Part shown: piece after piece, positions 63,930 through 64,000 of the stretch | Layout: each line of letters begins with the position of its first letter | Numbering within the stretch: the first letter of the stretch is position 1 | Source of the DNA: Acetobacter conturbans | GTDB lineage: Bacteria > Pseudomonadota > Alphaproteobacteria > Acetobacterales > Acetobacteraceae | Length of the DNA stretch: 64,000 nt | Direction of reading: 5' to 3' | NCBI RefSeq assembly: GCF_011516755.1 | Contig: NZ_WOSY01000004.1 | Span: 62,001 to 126,000 of the forward strand | Notes under the pieces: model-generated | Told to the model about the DNA's origin: nothing | Database searches by the model: none | Seen by the model: the letters and a program-made list of their open reading frames with translations, nothing else | Program-made: the position numbers and the translations under genes

Positions 63930-64000
63930 TATCTCCCCTCATATATCGCGCCGTTTAGGCCGGAACCATGCCTCTTCTGGCGTGATGGTGCAAGGCGGGC

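Noticed and set aside
63939-64000. Possible 3' end of a minus-strand gene at the right edge
   Set aside because: A frame ends with TGA at 63939, but only about 20 codons are visible, too few to support a gene.

Overview
The window looks like a chromosomal segment of an alphaproteobacterium, most likely an acetic acid bacterium (Acetobacteraceae). This is inferred from the even, moderately high GC coding style, the cyanide-insensitive type cytochrome bd oxidase with a DUF2474 partner, the cysteine-rich-repeat secretory protein, the HslV with a long propeptide and the complete urt/ure nitrogen cluster. It is not proven from the sequence alone. No rRNA, tRNA or CRISPR array was seen.

Layout. 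1-8.7 kb: a truncated Tat-exported phospholipase C, a LigB-type dioxygenase with an apparent CTG start, a YceI protein, pdxH, then fabI-aroC-FAD dehydrogenase-quinone reductase-like MDR on the plus strand. 8.8-10.3 kb: an AT-rich glycosyltransferase gene with an apparent frameshift in an A7 tract. 10.3-17 kb: an Old Yellow Enzyme, the xerC-pip-aspartic protease operon, divergent priA, and a small zinc-ribbon-like protein. 17.3-24 kb: a divergent LysR/PACE efflux pair, a MITE-like inverted-repeat element, the cydAB-DUF2474 oxidase operon, and a DyP peroxidase-encapsulin nanocompartment operon.

24.2-42.7 kb is a nitrogen and urea island: urtABCDE (urea ABC transporter), a 1139-residue protein fusing an NCS1-type permease, a cysteine cluster, a histidine kinase and a receiver, its LuxR-type response regulator, an outer-membrane porin with a small exported partner, the urease operon ureDABCEFG, and a ureohydrolase (speB-like). 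TACG-type palindromes occur in the urt/kinase and porin promoters, and a TACGTA lies in the ureD/speB gap. This suggests one regulon in which a transporter-like sensor controls urea capture and hydrolysis.

42.9-48.7 kb: an exopolyphosphatase, then a three-gene coupled signalling operon (small orphan protein, receiver-kinase, hybrid kinase). 48.7-52 kb: a large autotransporter whose passenger starts with a pepsin-like two-DTG aspartic protease, the most unusual single protein here. 52.1-64 kb: a flavin-binding split-barrel protein divergent from a MocR regulator, then hslV-hslU-sufE, pncC, trpS, a lipoprotein cytochrome c, a cysteine-rich secreted protein, an FKBP lipoprotein, argG, ggt and map.

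Many genes are tightly coupled by ATGA or TGATG overlaps (xerC-pip, dyp-encapsulin, urtBCD, permease-kinase/regulator, ureB-ureC, ureF-ureG, the 45-48 kb kinases, hslV-hslU-sufE). This supports the operon assignments. Strong inverted repeats close several convergent gene pairs.
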